From Baylisascaris procyonis (lineage: Eukaryota; Nematoda; Chromadorea; Rhabditida; Ascarididae), in assembly GCA_037389465.1 (NCBI GenBank), contig JAZARR010000204.1, positions 1,507,001 through 1,571,000 on the forward strand: a stretch of 64,000 nt of DNA, read 5' to 3'. The stretch's first letter is position 1. Every line of letters starts with the position of its first letter. Shown piece after piece: positions 36,074 through 50,506 of the stretch. Both the position numbers and the translations under genes were made by a program. Below the pieces are notes generated by a model. The model was not told where the DNA came from. It was given only the letters and a program-made list of their open reading frames with translations, and searched no databases.

Positions 36074-37186
36074 TTAATGTAACATATAATCGTAATTACT
36101 AATTCGTGAAAGTTGTTTATTAGAATGAGACATTCCATAGGGTAATGCTGTCGATGGTGGATAAACATCGTTTGGAGAAGTCGGTGACTCATTTTGTTGA
36201 TCGTCGAATCGTTGTGATATAGAGTATACGGACGGTGTGTTAGTGGGATTTAATGAGGTGGATTCGAGTGATCGAGAAACGGCCGGTGGATTTGCTGATA
36301 TTGCCAAATGTGGCAAATATGACGGATAGCCTGATGAATAATTCTGTGCTGTTCGTGGTGTACCTGTTATAATAGGTCTATTGCTTTGTGTTAAGCCTAA
36401 ATTTGCCTCTGCCAAGTACGGAACTTGATATGGAGGTTGTGAAAGATCTCTTTCTGGACGTGTCTCACTGAGTGGTCCAGGCGTTAAGTTGCCATTGAAA
36501 GCTTGAATGTCGTCGGGTACTCCGTATGGGTTGGGGATAGCTGGAGCTGGCAAACGATCATAAGCCGACAATACCTTTTGGGACATTGCATCTTCGTTCT
36601 CCTTCTTCCTTTTTATCAACTTCAACTTGCTACCTTTTTCTGCCAATTCAGCTGCAATAGCCGCTTGCGCTAAATAAGGCTCCAATGAACTTTCAAGTGC
36701 TCCGTAGTAAGGTTGTGACTCAATTGGTTCGATTGGTGGTGCAGGAGGAGTTGTTACTAACTGTTCTTGCAACTGCGCTTGCGTTGGCATTGTTTGCGGA
36801 TTCGGAGGCATCTCCTCAGCCAATGGTACTTCGGGAACTTTCCCAAGAAATTGCATATCATTACCAGGCAAAGGCAATTGACGGAATTCTTCCCCGGAGT
36901 CGATAATTTTATCTTCTGGTTGTGACTTCGATTTCTTCGAACGGCAACATCGATAGATGAGAAATGAAATCAGCGATACGATAAGAATTAGTACAACTAT
37001 GCAACCAGCCACTATTCCAATATCTGCCCCAAATGATAATCCTGTACCGAGAAATCCATCTTTGTTGTTTGTGTTGGCTGCATTTACAGTGACGTTAGTA
37101 CTGAAGGCTAGAATTGCGGCGGTTGTCGTTATGGCGGTTATTGACAGCTTTCCGTTTATTGCTTCTGAATACCGGAAGACGCACAT
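36074..37186 (-). CDS. Single-pass membrane protein with long Pro-rich cytoplasmic tail, 370 aa
   Basis: I do not recognise the family. One uninterrupted frame runs from ATG at 37186 to the stop at 36074; a TTTTACAG acceptor 5 bp before the ATG suggests an upstream non-coding exon or a trans-splice site. Residues about 17-35 are hydrophobic and may be a signal peptide. A short outer segment has an NVT glycosylation site. Residues about 56-78 are a clear membrane helix (IVAGCIVVLILIVSLISFLI), followed by a CCRSKKSK stop-transfer/palmitoylation-like motif. The remaining 290 residues are Pro/Gln/Ser-rich and low in structure, with many Tyr (QPYYG, PPYQVPY, YDYML), as in scaffold or adaptor-binding tails. 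Topology N-out/C-in is inference. Composition is far less A/T-rich than the flanks, which supports a coding role. Confidence 0.75.
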   Translation of the reverse strand: MCVFRYSEAINGKLSITAITTTAAILAFSTNVTVNAANTNNKDGFLGTGLSFGADIGIVAGCIVVLILIVSLISFLIYRCCRSKKSKSQPEDKIIDSGEEFRQLPLPGNDMQFLGKVPEVPLAEEMPPNPQTMPTQAQLQEQLVTTPPAPPIEPIESQPYYGALESSLEPYLAQAAIAAELAEKGSKLKLIKRKKENEDAMSQKVLSAYDRLPAPAIPNPYGVPDDIQAFNGNLTPGPLSETRPERDLSQPPYQVPYLAEANLGLTQSNRPIITGTPRTAQNYSSGYPSYLPHLAISANPPAVSRSLESTSLNPTNTPSVYSISQRFDDQQNESPTSPNDVYPPSTALPYGMSHSNKQLSRISNYDYMLH

Positions 37187-39343
37187 TGCAACTGTAAAAG
37201 AACGAAAGATATTTTATTTACTCAGAGATAAGCAATAATTTGCACTTTAGTTCTGCAGCTATAAGAACACAGAATTCATAATTTTATATCGTTGTAAAAG
37301 TGTTGTATTTTCGAAGAAAGGGGATTTATGGAGAGTGAGTTTATGCCACTCTATACTTTCAAAACAGACGCATGCTTAGCACAAAGTTGGGAAAAAAGGA
37401 GGCGCATATTTGAAGAGAATTGATGAAGGAAATTATTTTTGTGGGAACTTGATTTTTCGTCGCTAATGGAACCTTTTCTCTTACATTTGCTAGCATTTTT
37501 CGAGCTTATTCTTGTATTATATAGGTAATGAGCTCAGTTTGTTTCAATTCCACATGAGGCTAATATTAATTGAATGAGGAGGGAGAGGAACGAGGGGGCA
37601 ATGAGAAGGTCATGACACTCATAACTTCTCATAACTTCTCATAAGACAATGCGTTCTGCAGATATAAATTTGCAAAAAGAGTAATGGAAAACAACAGCAA
37701 AAGAAATCGGTGAGTATTATTTCCGTATAGAAATCAATTTTATCGTTGATATTACGAGAAATGCGAAGAAAAAGTACCAAAAAGAAGTAGCACAATTTGG
37801 AAAAGATCCATCAACTTATAGCAGTGAAATGGATAGAAGTCGATATTATTCAAATCACGCTTCTCTTCAGCTGAAAAAAAAAATTTCTATTACTGATTGC
37901 TCATATAACAAATAAATCGACTTGTAAAAATTAAAATAATCTTTAATGAATTTTTCGGTTAGAGAATTAAAAATTGCAATGCCACATTACGAAAGAGTTA
38001 CTATGAGTTACGATTTTTATTACAAATTAAAACGCTTCAATGTTACCTTACAATTTCACCTAAGCGAAAGTGGAAGCGATATGAAGAGAAAATTATTTGT
38101 AATGAAAGCTTTGTCGATTAAACTAAATAAAGTAAATAAAAGTATAACCATTCTTCGCAAGATGCTCTAGGCTTTTTGTTTTTAGATGCAAGCATAAAAA
38201 TTCGACTTTGATTCTCCTCATATTGGATTTTGCGTCGATGAGTTGTTTTTATATGCTTTTAATACCGTGAAACCAAAATATTATTGGAATAGCATGAAAT
38301 ATCTCAAAATGCCCTCATCCTTTCTTACGTCCCACCCCCCCCTTTCGATTTTAGCGACATATATGTGGAGATATTTGGCAGCATTTTCTGAAGTTTATCT
38401 GTGCTATATATCGTAAATTTCCTTGCTAAGAGGAATTGAAACTAGCTGGACGTTTTTCATAGTTCTGTCGGTCATCTTATTGGGCAATTTAGGGCTTAAT
38501 AAAATTTTTCGAATCGAATTTTTATGTTGCAAGCAGCTGGCATAATTCTTACAACGCAGACAGTTTTAACACTTCATAGCTATTGTTTCATTATAGGAAT
38601 TGCTATGAAATTTTCTAACTTATGCACCAAAGTTATACAATAACTTTAAATATGCATATATGCATATTATTTCTAATGCATAATATAATATAAAATATGC
38701 ATAAAATTACACATAGATTACGTTGAATGTTACCGAAACATTAAAAATTCTCATAATTTTATTGCGATGCTATAGGGGCGATGAAGTTTGATTGTAGTAG
38801 ACGGACTAAGGTGGATTTTTGCTTGATGAAATAAAATATTATCCATCTTTCTAAACAATTCCCTTCAAAAATGATGCATTATGCTTTATGCCGATGGATA
38901 CTTATTTCTAAGATTATTTCATTGCTAACTTTGACAGTAATATTTCATTAAAATTATGCCCTCTCCTCTAAACTTGCAAACAAGTAAAATTCCAATAAGA
39001 AGGGACCGATATTTCCCTGAATATTAAAGAAAACTTCAGATGATATTCAAATGTGAAATATTTTCCTCCACGTTTATAGTGCCAAAATAATAACTTATTC
39101 GACGTGCACATATTATCACGAAAGTAGAGTCAATTCGTTCAGATTTGTTCAGTTGATCGCGATAAGGTACGGCTTATCGATAACTTTATTGCCCATAAGA
39201 GAAAAAATAGTATTATACTGATAATATAAGATTCTACTTTGGGAAGAAATTTATTAAAACAACAGCTCTTTATTAGTGCAATTATACAAAAAAGAATTTT
39301 TTTGGAGGGTTAATTTGGATATGTAGAATAGGGTGTTCACCTT

Positions 39344-39406
<63 letters not shown>

Positions 39407-42400
39407 AAGATGATATTTTCAGATACAGTAAATAAAAGTATGACGAAACAGATGTTGATTTACCGGAAATGCCCAGAGAAATTATATTTTTTAAGACGGC
39501 ATACGTCAGTAGAGCAAATAATCGGCATTCTGTAATGCGAACAATCGGCGCATATGTCCGCAACGGAAACACCTGTGGCGCAAATAAATAAGGTGCAAAA
39601 TCGTAAAAGCGCCGCTATTCATCGTTTCATGATGCAAAGTTCTCATGACGTAATAGTTATATCGCAAATCTTCTACGATACAGTTGCCCTGGATCATCAG
39701 AATCTCCACGCAGTTTCCGCAAAGCAAATGTCTCCTGGGAGACTGTTCATTAATGGGGCGCAAATATCAAACAACGCAAATGATCCTCGACGCAATTAAG
39801 CGTTACGCAGGAATTTTATTCGCAAATGATATTCTCATTGGTTCGTTTATGTGGAAGGTGTATATGAGTCATACTGCAACGAGACAGAATAAAGTATGAC
39901 TAATGTTTGAAATTCTTTGCTCATTATTGTCATGTCATGATAGCGTCTTGCATGAGTCATAATATCTTTTGAAGTTTTTCTCATCACTGATAAGAAAATA
40001 AGATATTAATTTTGTGATGTTAACAAAAGGGCGTAGAAGAATAGATGGAAAATTCTTTTAGAAAATTTTGAGTTAAGAAAAAATAAATCTTTAGTCATAA
40101 ATATGCAACAATTTAATGGTAAATTGATTAGAGGCAAAGACATGAAAATAGAGTAAAAGAATGGATAATAAGAGAGGATGGATTGTAGATTAAAATTTCT
40201 TATATGTTTCGTTTTGTTAGCTATTTTTATTTGCCTAAAAAGATGAAGGCTATGTCATGAGAATGTAGCAGGGTAGGACTGCAAGAACTGATTCTCTTTT
40301 TTTCTTCACCGCGCATCTTTGGGCAGGATATCAAATTCCAACTCATCTCTCGCCCCCTCCCCACTCCCTCTAGCTCTCATCACTCGAGAACATGAAATTT
40401 GAAATTCGTATGTGAATGGTGCGAAATAAAAACTGTATGAGAGAATGCGAGCGATAAATTGGTATGCAAAAAAAGTTGATTTTGGCTGGAAGAAATGAGA
40501 GCTTAGGTACAAGAGAGATAAAACTTCCCATTCCATTAGTGAAAGTAGAAGAACGGGAGGGAAGGGGAAGAGAAAGGTGGTAGGAAGACCCCATCACTAG
40601 ATCTCGGTATCCATTATAAACGTTAATTGCTCAACCATGCATTAATTTCTATGGTTTATGCTGAAGTGGCACTAAAGTTTTACTGAACTCTAAGCTGCAA
40701 CTGTCGAGGTGAACAATGAACTCTACCCTTGCTCCTTTCTTTGCATCGCATTTTGCCGTCTAATGCAAGTATAGAATTTGCACGATCGCTTGGAAGCAAA
40801 AATATTGAACGAAGACCAAAAATATTCCATCGTATCTAATATTATGAATGCGGCCAAATTCATAATCACGCAAATCGTTTAAAAAAGTTATAAATATGCA
40901 AATAGTGCTGAGAATCGAAACTTCATCTTTTGCCTATCGCGCAGGAGGATGATCCACTAAGGTATCGCCTATTCGATTTTAAACAACTTTTGGTAATCGA
41001 ATGCCGCATTTATTGCAGCTGTTAAGGTTCACTTGAATTTGAGGGGTTATTGGGCGAGATAACTCTTTTAACTCAAGGTTATCTGCACTCCTGCTGTGAA
41101 ATAAGTGAATAGCCTGGTAACTTGAATGAAAAACGAATAGAAAACAAACTGAAAAACCCGCCAACGAGTCCTCGGCGATATGACATTAAACATATATCAA
41201 GTTCCATCTCGAGATGAAGAAAGAGACTCACCACTAGAAGTGATACTATCCAAATAAGAGTCTAGTTAAAATGCCGAAGAAAACGTTCCGAAAGCGTGAA
41301 TGCATTAAGTAAGTGCACACATCATTCAAAAGATGGTTGAAGCATTGGGCGTTTAGCGTATGATTCGATTGCAGACGTTTGTTTGCATACGTGCATCAAC
41401 GTTCTCTTAGGCAACTGATATCAATGTTGAGTTGGCGCCGTTATCGACCACAACAGTGCTATGTTTATAACTAAAATTGATCACCCTCAAGGAACTATAG
41501 TGGAATAAATGCGAAAACCGAATAGATACAAATGGTTATCTTTAACCGATAACTTACTGTTTCGATTATGTATGGTCAAATGTGGTAGGTAATGGTATAT
41601 ATCGGGTTTACATTGGACTTATATCAATCCGCGTGATCCATCGACATCTCATCTACACAAATCGCTACTTAAATTCGTAGATCCGCAATGATCATGAAGT
41701 CGTACTGAAATGCATGTTCGCCTTTTCTCTGCTTCTTTGTTTAGTACGTGCGGCTATATGAATCATTTGCCATCCATCCTTGCAATATAGACCAGTCTTA
41801 TATTGCACGTAGTTTATTGACAAGAGTATGTTTAAGATTTCAATAACATTCTTTTCCTGACTTTATTCTTTCGTGTTCGGATTCTCTTTCTAAATTAATG
41901 TTCAATTCATGCTAAATTTTCTCCCTTCTCCTTTCTCCCCTCCTCAAAGAAAACCCCCACCATGCCCGCCACGGTTTGTATCAACACGCCATATTACTAA
42001 ACACCTCTACGTTCGCCAGCCATCAGTGAATTGTGTCATCACACTCAGCTATTGCTAAGTAAGGTGACGAAAAATCAGTCATCATTTGGCGACGCTATCG
42101 TACTCGAACTCCTCCCTCCGCAACGGCGCACATTGCCACTGCTCTATTCCATCTATTAGCCAAGTGTTCGCCATCTCGCCATAGGCCCTTCCGCTTCAAC
42201 TGCCTCTGTCTCTGTTCCATTCTCTGTTCTTAGTGAACAAGGCTTTAACACGATTTTTTGTTTCCTTTTTTCATCACTTTTTTGAGTTCGTCCCAAGTTC
42301 CCGTGTTAAATTCGTTTCTAAATCGTTCAATAACACTCCTCTGAAGAAGGTTTTCGCTAAGCATATTCAGTATACTGCAATAAAACATCAGAAAAGAATG

Positions 42401-43869
42401 CGGCTCGTTCATTACAGTTTTATTGACTGCAAAATGCAAACAACAACGCAAAGTGTTATCTGCCAATCTGATTTATCATCAATGGCAACGGAACTCGGGA
42501 ATGAGGATATTCGTCCATTTATATGGTCGCTGAAACAATAAAAGGGCGCAACAATTTACTTTTTATATAATTACTTTTTTGTAAATTTTCATTCCGCAGT
42601 CATATTCTAGGCAAAGAGTGACAGTTGTTTTAGTCAAAGATGTTAAGATTGAGGAACAACAGGTGCGTTTTTTCGGAGCTTTAAATTGGGAAGAGAGCCT
42701 GAAAGGATCCATCAAGCAGCTCAATGAGAAATCGCACTGATGACTCTCTGTAGCCGTTTGTAAATCCCCTGCGCAGTTTTTTGCTCCTCTCAGCTAAAGC
42801 CAATAAAGTAAGATCACTTTCAATTCGTACATTCAATAAATTGTCCAGTTGCCCTCGAGGGCACTTCCCTCTTCTCATCGTCGACCGTATATTCACACTC
42901 GGCGAGGATAAAACAATTCGACCTTCTTGCTCTTATTCCTTATTACATCTGTGTACCAATACCACTTGTACAATAAACCTACACCCTTAGCTTCTACTCT
43001 CTTTAGACTGTGAGAATGCATTAAAATTTCGCTTTACATTATAAAAATTTCGTCAGAACAAAAAAATTTAGGCAAATTATTGGTCTCTGTTTCAGCTTCT
43101 ATAAGGAACACCCCTCCTACACCCTCTTGGAAAGAAATTGGAGACCTATACGTCTCCTGATTTATGAAAACAGCTTCAAGTAATTCGATTGTCGAGAAAG
43201 GCTATTGATCACATCGATAGTATTTAATACGAATAATTCAAATCATATGATACGTTAAAAAATGCCAAAAAGCACAAAAACCTGAACCTCAGGTTTAATA
43301 TCAAATGCAAACAATAAATGTTTGAGTATGGATGTAGGCTGCATGATAGTGATTCGTCTACACTCATTGTTACATATTTACGCATATGAGAAGGGTTTTT
43401 TCATAGCGTTCTCAGGGTTTTCATAGTTCTAGGCTTGCAATATCATCAATTGGGTTCTTGCAGGTTCCGTAGTATATATCTAGGCCTTATGGCTCTATTC
43501 TTAGGCGCAATATACTAGCGGGATCTGGACAATCCAAGGTGTTTGTTTGCCGTGATTCACTAATTAAGCTCCACATATGAATTCAACAATAACTGTGGGA
43601 AGCGTTCTAACAAATCATAACCATGGTCAGGTATGAGAACACAAACGTTCAGCACCAGGACGTATTTGTAGGTAGCAAAGGTGTTGTAGGCAGTATAGCA
43701 CTTTGTCTCTACTTTGCAGGTTCGACGCCATGCCTTGCAGTCTATTTTCTAGTTCCCTCTTGGCTTTAATAACCAATAAACTTCACCTGAAGTGGCAGTC
43801 ACCGGAATAACTAAGTAATAGTGCAATCAATTAAAGTTACAACACCAACTGAGTTTCGAATGACGTCAT

Positions 43870-43871
<2 letters not shown>
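37187..43871. other. No firm gene; one exon-like stretch
   Basis: A/T-rich, mostly featureless DNA. A 63-bp stretch at 42600-42662 (+) has a CCGCAG acceptor, an open phase-0 frame (SYSRQRVTVVLVKDVKIEEQ) and a CAG|GTGCGT donor. It looks like an exon, but no partner was found. Open frames on both strands at 39506-39899, and others at 37946-38170 and 42233-42541, have no domains. Confidence 0.35.
39349..39406. repeat. (AT)n microsatellite
   Basis: About 29 AT units with one G interruption near the right end. Confidence 0.95.
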
Positions 43872-43948
<77 letters not shown>

Positions 43949-43992
43949 CGTATATATATATATATATCATATATATATATATATATATATAT
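43872..43992. repeat. Interrupted (AT)n tract
   Basis: About 120 bp of AT dinucleotides broken by short inserts (AGCTAT, AGCGTAT, CATAT) that leave several self-complementary blocks. It ends about 10 bp beyond the stop of the TMEM272-like gene. Confidence 0.9.
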
Positions 43993-44002
43993 CATATGCG
44001 CA

Positions 44003-44816
44003 TCAGAAACGCCTTTTTTTACAAATCACATAGAAACAACAACCACAACAACATAGAGAAAACAATGTGACTGCACCACAAAAAACACAAACAATAATAA
44101 ATGCCATCCCATAGGCGATACGGTCACAATAATCACTATACTCGCTCATTGTGAGCTGAACTTCAGCTGAGGTCGAATAAACCCAATACGAGCCTGAAAA
44201 TAACCAATCGGAAAGCAGCCTCATACTCTAACGATTATTGCTAACAGCATCGACCTTTTTTTAGGTTCGGAAGACAACATTATTTAGTCATTTTACCAAA
44301 TCGGGTACTAGAATGGCTCGTAAAACAACTGATATTTTATGCATTACTAAAAACAAAAATATTCCAGTGGAGATCAAAAACCGCCATCGATGTTCATAGG
44401 TTTACGTCATACTAAGTGGAGCAATTCGCCTTCTTCACCGCTTGGAGCATGAGATTTGAATTAAAAAAAAAAAATCACAAAAACGCATACTTACCAACGC
44501 AAAGTGTGATGGCAAAAATCCCAGCGAATAGCCAATCCAGTGGATTCAAATAGGATTGCTCTCTGCGATCGTCTAGTTTACAGATTGCTTTAGCAATACG
44601 TATACTAATATCAGCTAAGTAACGTGCGATGAATATTGCACCAGTTGTGATCAACCAAATCGGTATATATGGTTGTGCGGGGCATTCGTCCAGTTTAAGT
44701 GCCCCAATGACGATCATTGATATTGGCAAAGCGTTGAAAATAGTCAATACAATAAGGCCAACAACTAAAATTTGCTTGACGATTTCAAAGTTATTGAAGA
44801 TTTCGATCTCCGTTGC
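44003..44816 (-). CDS. TMEM272-like multi-pass membrane protein, C-terminal exons
   Basis: Two exons in register on the minus strand: 44816-44495 (acceptor CTATAG, donor GTTG|GTAAGT, phase 1) and 44193-44003 (acceptor TTTTCAG, stop TGA). The product is about 170 residues with four hydrophobic segments: VVGLIVLTIFNALPISMIVI, PIWLITTGAIFIARY, WLFAGIFAITLCVGSYWVY, and a last helix MAFIIVCVFCGAVTLFSLCC followed by a Cys cluster and KKRRF. The pattern of LDECPAQPYIPIWLI after the first helix, a GSYWVY segment, a YCD motif before the last helix and a CCCGCC tail fits nematode TMEM272-like proteins. Their biochemical function is not established. The N-terminal exon or exons were not found upstream. 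Confidence 0.75.
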
Positions 44817-47800
44817 CTATAGTGACATTCTGTACTTGTCTAGAAATTAATTCCTAGCAAATGACTTAGCAGCAGATGCCCAGCAGTAAGAGGGTTCATA
44901 AGAGAAAAGGCATAAAGAGTGGGGAAGAGAGTTGAGGCAGTTGACTACGACGCAGTGAGGGTGCTCAGAGGAAGTACCGTTGAAGGGAAAACTTTAATAC
45001 ATTTTTTCACCGTTTCTTTTAGTACAGCAAAGGATTTATGCACAAGTTCACCTCACCAAAAATAATACAATAAATCTAAAATAACATAGGTCAATTATCT
45101 ACGGCAATCTTTTGTTGTACTTCGAATTAACGCTCTTTTGAGTAAATATCTTCACGAATAAAGCTAGCACATTTTCCCATTTGAATAAGTGAAATACCCA
45201 TTAATAAATTACGAAAAATTCTTAACAAACATATCTAAACTTTGCGGCAAAGCGCGATGGACGAAATTAATTTCTAGTCCTCAACGCTTACACACATGAG
45301 AGAAGAAAGAAAGAAGATCGATTTGACTATGTACAGTTTACTCTATATAACTTTCATGAGTAGTAAGATTTTATGATTGAGGGAGAACTCTATGCATATG
45401 ATTTCTCATTGATACTTTTGAATCTCACCAGCAGCCATCAAAATGTCCAAAAAAACCATTTTGGAATTGCATTGTCTCACTTAGTAAATCCTCTCAATTT
45501 TTGCTTTATTTATTAGCACATTGATTTAGCAACTAACTAACACTTATTTAACAGTGAAATATTATCTCTACGAAACAATAACGTTCAGTTTTTCAATGAA
45601 TATGAATATGTTTAAAAGAAGAAAAGGAAAATCAAATAAATAGTAAAGAAATACCTGAACTAGTTGTAGAAGAATATAGTTTTGCACAAAATATCGTTAA
45701 CGTCTCAGGACCATCAACATCACTGAATTCTCCCTTTAACGCCGAATACATGCTTCACACTAAGTTGTACTCCTATCGGTTCTTAAACAAATATTGACTC
45801 CATAAACGTCAATAAAAACTATCACTATAGAAGACGAGGCTAGGCGAATTTCTCCCAACAGCCTAAAAAATTCGAAAAACTCCACAGTGGAGCAATAAGT
45901 TTTAGATAACTACGCAAAGATTGCATCACATTGGCACAGCCAATTCCTAATACATCTATCAATATTTTCTTTGGCGACAAGTATGCGCTTTTTGCGTATC
46001 ACCAAATTTGCTTGAAAAGAAGAAAATGATCATCGATTCCCGCTTTCTACGATGACGGTGGATGATTAACCTTGAGAAATGCGCCTGCGTTGACTAATAG
46101 AGCCGTATAGAAGATCGACTTGGAGAAATGAGGTCGGAATTTTTGGAAACTAATAAAACATTAGTTTATTTTTCGGAGAAACGCACAAAGAACACATTCA
46201 AATGGTACAAATTGTGCAACTTATATAAAACTAAGAAACAACAGGGAAAAGTGTAATGATTTGGTGAAAAAATCTTATGCGAAAGCAAATAAATATCACT
46301 TGCTTTTTTCGCAATCGTAATTGCGCTATCGTCGATAAATTCTGCAGAAAAGGATTCCATCTTTTTGAGGTTTCTCAAAGTGCGTAATTTTTCATTCAAA
46401 ACTCGTCTGAAAATTTATGTCGCCAATAAATAATAAGTGCTCTATTCATTGTTTTTTGGGAAGTTCCGGGAATCCATCCAATTAAGTCGAAAATTATATT
46501 TTTATTCTGGATTGAATGGAATCAAAACTTAACAACTATATTTGAAACACGATTGCACATCTGCTAGATACCGCAACCATATCTGCGAGTTTCTGCTCAA
46601 ACAATCCTTCCGGATTATGAATTAAAACTCCAAATAGACTCGAAAGCATATGTATAGAGCATAGAGATACAACGATCTTATAGTTCGCTATCACAAATGA
46701 ATGCAATTAAAAAAGCATTTTAAATATAAATTTTAATCAAATATTAATTCAAAGATAAGTGAAACTAAGAGCACTCATATATTTTGAAAAAATCAACACA
46801 ATGAGCAAATATTCTTTTTGCAAAGAAAATAGGAATCAAAACTGATTACTATCACTTCGTTGAAAAAAATAAGCTTAGTGTAATAATTTAAAAAAAAAAA
46901 TAGATAAACTTCTTAGACGGTTTTATAATTTGGGAGATAAATCTGTGCAGAATTTCTTGGAAACTTAAAAGGTAATAAGTGCTAAGTGCGTAGATACTAA
47001 TCGTTAATATGAGGTCATCACTCACTCAAATATATAAAATCGATGATGCTCTCAAAAAAGGAAGGACATTGTTTGTTTGAGATGTGTACTTTTAGCGATT
47101 TCGAAGGTAAAAAAGCTTTCGCATTCTATCTTGTTTCCTTGTTCACCCTACTATTCGCTCTTTGAGAATTACCCATTCCATTGCATAACAATACGCCTAC
47201 TTTCGTTCACGCTTCACACTGCGTTTTCGCCTCGTACAGCTTCGCTAATCGATTGCATACAATCAATTGATACTGCTCAACTAGCATAGCAACTAAGTTC
47301 TAAGCCAGAAAATGGAAACGGCTGCTAGATTTGGAGGGGTAAATGTTGAGGAGGAATACGAAGGCGGAGAGGATAGAAACGATCCTTAACTATATTTAAT
47401 TTAAGAATTCTTGACTCTTCCAATATGGAAGTTTCAATTAAATAGTAACGTAAAACACATTCATTTGATTGAATCAAATAAATATAAAATAGGCAAAACT
47501 CATTCAAAACGTTTTTCTTTTCGATTGTTTATACGAATGAAGCATCAGTGGGAATCTTTTGAAATAATACTTTATATAACAATGAATGTGGTTGTCACTA
47601 AATGAGATGAATTTAGCAGTAAGTGAGAGGGTATTTTACTCGCTCATCGAGTTCCGCGATCACTAGCACAAAGTGAACTGATAAAAAAAGCTGGCTATCT
47701 AATTTGAGAAGATTCGACCAACTTAAGAAATAGCATGGACGAAATTTCTATAGGTCTTCCAAATACTTCCACCATATTAAGGGAAATATGAAAAATGGAA

Positions 47801-50506
47801 TTTTCATTTTGGTGCCAATAATATTTGAACAAATTTAAGATGGCCATTGATTGCAAAAACTCAAGTAATTTTGTTTCAATTTCCTCCACACCATGAGGTA
47901 AGATTTCTTGAGGTTATGAGATAATGTTGAAAAATCAGGATTTATAAAGCAACAGAGATGGAAATTAGTGGGATCGAATAGGAAACATTTCAATAAATCG
48001 GCAGTTCTTTGAAGGAGTAAAGAATATTCTGATTGTCAAAGCAATCATCTCATTTTAAACAACAAAAAATAAAAGAGATATTAACAAAGCTAAAAAAAAA
48101 GTTTTTTTCCTGGACAAGCAATCAAAGGCGGCGCTGCTTTTTCACTGCAGCCACCAATTTGAAGGTGGTGTAGTGTACAATGAATTCCTTGTTCTTCATT
48201 AAATTAAACTTTAATATCAACCAGACAATTGACAGCTTTTTACAGACAGCTTCAATAAAAACTTTAAAAAGGTTTAATTACACAAATGACAAGTAATATG
48301 TCCATCTCTTTCAATTGCTCAATCGGCGAAGCCTAAAGAAGAATGTGAGAACATGGAAATAATCTTAGGCAAAACTTGTCGATTTGTGCTGGTTTAAAGG
48401 CGCTAAAATTAAAAAAGCTGATAAATGAAATAGATTCGCTCAATCAGGGATGGTGCCAACAAAATCGTTGCAAATAAAATGTCATGTGATATCGATAGAA
48501 AATGTGATTGTTAGTGTACAACAAATATAATTGATGAGTCACAGTGATTGAAAATGTGAAAAAAAAATCATTCACACATCGCTTCCTATTATATTGACTT
48601 ATGGAACAATTTGCTAAGGGTGTTTCATAAATATTATAATCGTTTCAAAAAGATTTGTAGAGCATTTCCTCAACAAAATATAAAAAGAAAAAATAAAAAC
48701 TTTAATCTTTTATATTCGTCAACTTTTATATACAAACTTATAAAATTAATGAAGCGTATAATTTCATAAAAATATGAATGATGTTAGAACGTTTATCTAA
48801 TGAAATTCGAGCCTAAATTTTCGAGAATTCGATAGGTTTTTGCGTAAAACTTCTTTTACTCAACATGTGAGTCCATCGGAAGTCAAATTGCTGCCACCCG
48901 TTGAAATTTCTTCGATTAATAAACCACCTTGAATTAATGGTCAGTTATTGTTTGGCAGTTTTTAGTATACGAATAGATGGGAAGAATGAACTGTATTCAT
49001 TCGAAAATGTTATCTGAATAGGAGAATATGCGATAGAACAAACAAAGAAATGTAATATTTGAACATATTTTGTTATCGAGAAATGTGATGGCAAATACGA
49101 ACTATCGCGATCCTTAATTGAAATCGACAACGTGCGTAATGTTATGTGAAACGTTCAGCATATATACTGATATTATTAGTTATATGTAGAAATATGCAAA
49201 AAATGCTTTAAATCGTACTAAAATGGAATTCGCAGCGAAAGAAACGAAAACGACCAATCCAGCGGACACTTTGCTAAAGCGTTATCAGCGCTATGCCAAC
49301 GAGAGAAAGGAGCGATCGTTCGTCACGGAAGCCTCTTTCTATTTTCGTTTCAAATGTTTTTTTTTTTCGCTTTGCAAATTGGCATATTAAACAGAAGTTG
49401 TATTTGTTCATCCGCTCCTCTTCCATTTGTTATTTCAACAAATTCCAATTGAGCATAAACTCTGACAGCGACTATCAGCTCCCATTTTTTTGCCCACTTT
49501 CAAAGAACACCTCAATTTCTCCAGTTCCATTTTTTCACAAACTCACAAAATTTCCTCATATGTTCCTGGTTGTAGTCCAATCAGAAGCAAAATTTCCTAC
49601 ATATTAAATTCATGCACCGCATATTATTTAAAGATCTACTGCAACGAAAATGCTTTCTGTACTCAAATCGCCATTGCATATACTAAAAGAAATCGCCATT
49701 GCGGATACTAAACGAAGAAATGCTTAAACTAATGTCAAAATTTCATATTGAAATGTTTTCGAGCATAGAATGCCACAGATGATGTTTTTGAGAAATACGA
49801 ATGATATAATATGTGGAAAAAATATTATTTATATTCTCATTCAATCGATCACTCCCAAAATGTCTCCATCATTGATTCAATGAAATAGCGAATCAATCGA
49901 TATAAAGTCAGATACCCCTTTACACTTTTAAGCATCTATTGCATCTTCCGAGACGACGAATTGATGTGAAATATGGTGAAGAAGGCGATCATTTCACCGA
50001 ACAACTTTCCAACACTAACTTTAATGGTTTTTCAAATTTAGCCGATCTTTACTGAGTAATAATGCCCTCTTATTAACTGAAGATTCATTCGAAATCCTCA
50101 TGAAGAAGATGTGACCTACTTTTATGAAGTTTTTAGACTTTTAGAGCTTTTCATTAATTTGCTTTTCATTAATTTTTTCATTTGTTTCCTTTGCTCAGCT
50201 CTCCCTTCTCTCCCCAGTACTCTCCCAAAGAAAGGAAGGGACAAGCAATCTCCGGGCGAAAATCTCTGCGGCCTACGAAAGTTGCTACTCCGCCTCAGCA
50301 GTCACCTCCTTTTGGGCGAAGAATTTCAGCGATTTTTATCAAATATGCCAAGCTATGTCAAGCTATGTCAAGCTCATTAGACGTCAATGGCGTTGAGCTG
50401 TGAACGCAACTAGTTCTCGAAGGGTTTCTTGTTTTATTGCAATCGAAACGGCTGTCTCGAGCCCCATGTTACCACGAATTTGTTCAGCATTATCGAAATG
50501 CCTGCA
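44817..50506. other. No firm gene
   Basis: About 5.7 kb with no supported gene. Two weak candidates are recorded. One is a minus-strand frame at about 46410-46260 after an AAATTTTCAG acceptor (reads LRTLRNLKKMESFSAEFIDD), which could be an upstream exon of the TMEM272-like gene or of something else. The other is an ATG at 49223 (+) opening about 55 charged codons (TLLKRYQRYANERKERSF), a possible first exon with no partner found. Confidence 0.35.

Noticed and set aside
39282..39572. IYIYIY-containing open frame (also at 11618-11842)
   Set aside because: Translation of AT microsatellites.
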